From positions 1 to 41,769 of the forward strand of contig JAEEQB010000046.1 of NCBI GenBank assembly GCA_016285075.1: a stretch of DNA of 41,769 bases, read 5' to 3'. The DNA comes from Prevotella sp. GTDB taxonomy: Bacteria > Bacteroidota > Bacteroidia > Bacteroidales > Bacteroidaceae. Positions 41,663 through 41,769 of this stretch are shown here, one piece after another. Numbering within the stretch: the first letter of the stretch is position 1; the number at the start of each line of letters is the position of its first letter. The notes beneath the pieces were generated by a model. It saw nothing but the letters and a program-made list of their open reading frames with translations. It did no database searches and was not told where the DNA came from. A program made the translations under genes and the position numbers.

Positions 41663-41769
41663 TCAGCTCAGATTAAACTTGTGTTAGCGATTAAGAAATT
41701 TTACGTAGAAAGGCTGGTTCTTGCTTAGGCAAGCGTCTCCTGACGTCGCCGAGCGCGCTACTCCTTTGC

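Noticed and set aside
41663..41769. tRNA or attachment site at the right edge
   Set aside because: A 5-bp hairpin (41720-41733) is visible, but there is no cloverleaf and no repeat of the mnmE-side boundary sequence within the window.

Overview
The window looks like a chromosomal segment from a member of Bacteroidota, most likely Prevotellaceae (Prevotella/Segatella type). The evidence is A-rich leaders in place of Shine-Dalgarno sites, many intergenic Bacteroidota-type -7 boxes (TAnnTTTG), lipoproteins with LES-like signals, DUF4270, DUF5715 and TamL-like proteins, a class III fructose-bisphosphatase, and mid-range base composition. The genus is inferred from gene content and not proven. No rRNA, tRNA, insertion sequence or CRISPR array was found.

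Layout. (1) 1-7184, + strand: the distal histidine operon (hisA, hisF, hisIE), an FtsE-like ATPase, lysC and lysA (lysine/diaminopimelate pathway), then two odd glycosyltransferase-like proteins. (2) 7181-12408, - strand: an apparent five-gene operon starting with a small AraC-type regulator, then a dipeptidyl peptidase III-like metallopeptidase, an AlkD-like HEAT-repeat protein, a D-2-hydroxyacid dehydrogenase and glycerate kinase. (3) 12604-15078, +: a glycogen-synthase-like N-terminal half protein, a DUF4270 lipoprotein and a 43-residue small protein. (4) 15280-21705: nth, Skp-like lipoprotein, a small membrane protein, pepD, fbp, a WalJ-like metallohydrolase and a small lipoprotein, mostly in convergent or divergent pairs that touch or overlap. 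(5) 21659-26060: a TamL/BamA-superfamily lipoprotein, a SpoU RNA methylase, a 511-bp repeat-rich gap, and a DUF5715/M15-like protein. (6) 26140-32853, +: phoH, purC, ubiE/menG, aroE, a TPM-domain protein, lemA, purM. (7) 32937-38219: a secreted glucosaminidase with LysM repeats, cdd, a PD40 protein, a nucleoside phosphorylase, DUF3784, mnmE. (8) 38297-41662, -: an accessory three-gene cassette with an unidentified protein, a BT4734/VirE_N-DUF3987 primase-helicase-like protein and DUF5675.

Most of the window is housekeeping metabolism and envelope biogenesis. The parts that ordinary annotation does not explain are the accessory cassette at the right end, three glycosyltransferase-fold proteins lacking recognisable catalytic parts, face-to-face or mirror-image promoters in near-perfect inverted repeats, a recurring 7-bp-period repeat (twice abutting a start codon), and the repeat-filled gap at 24680-25190.
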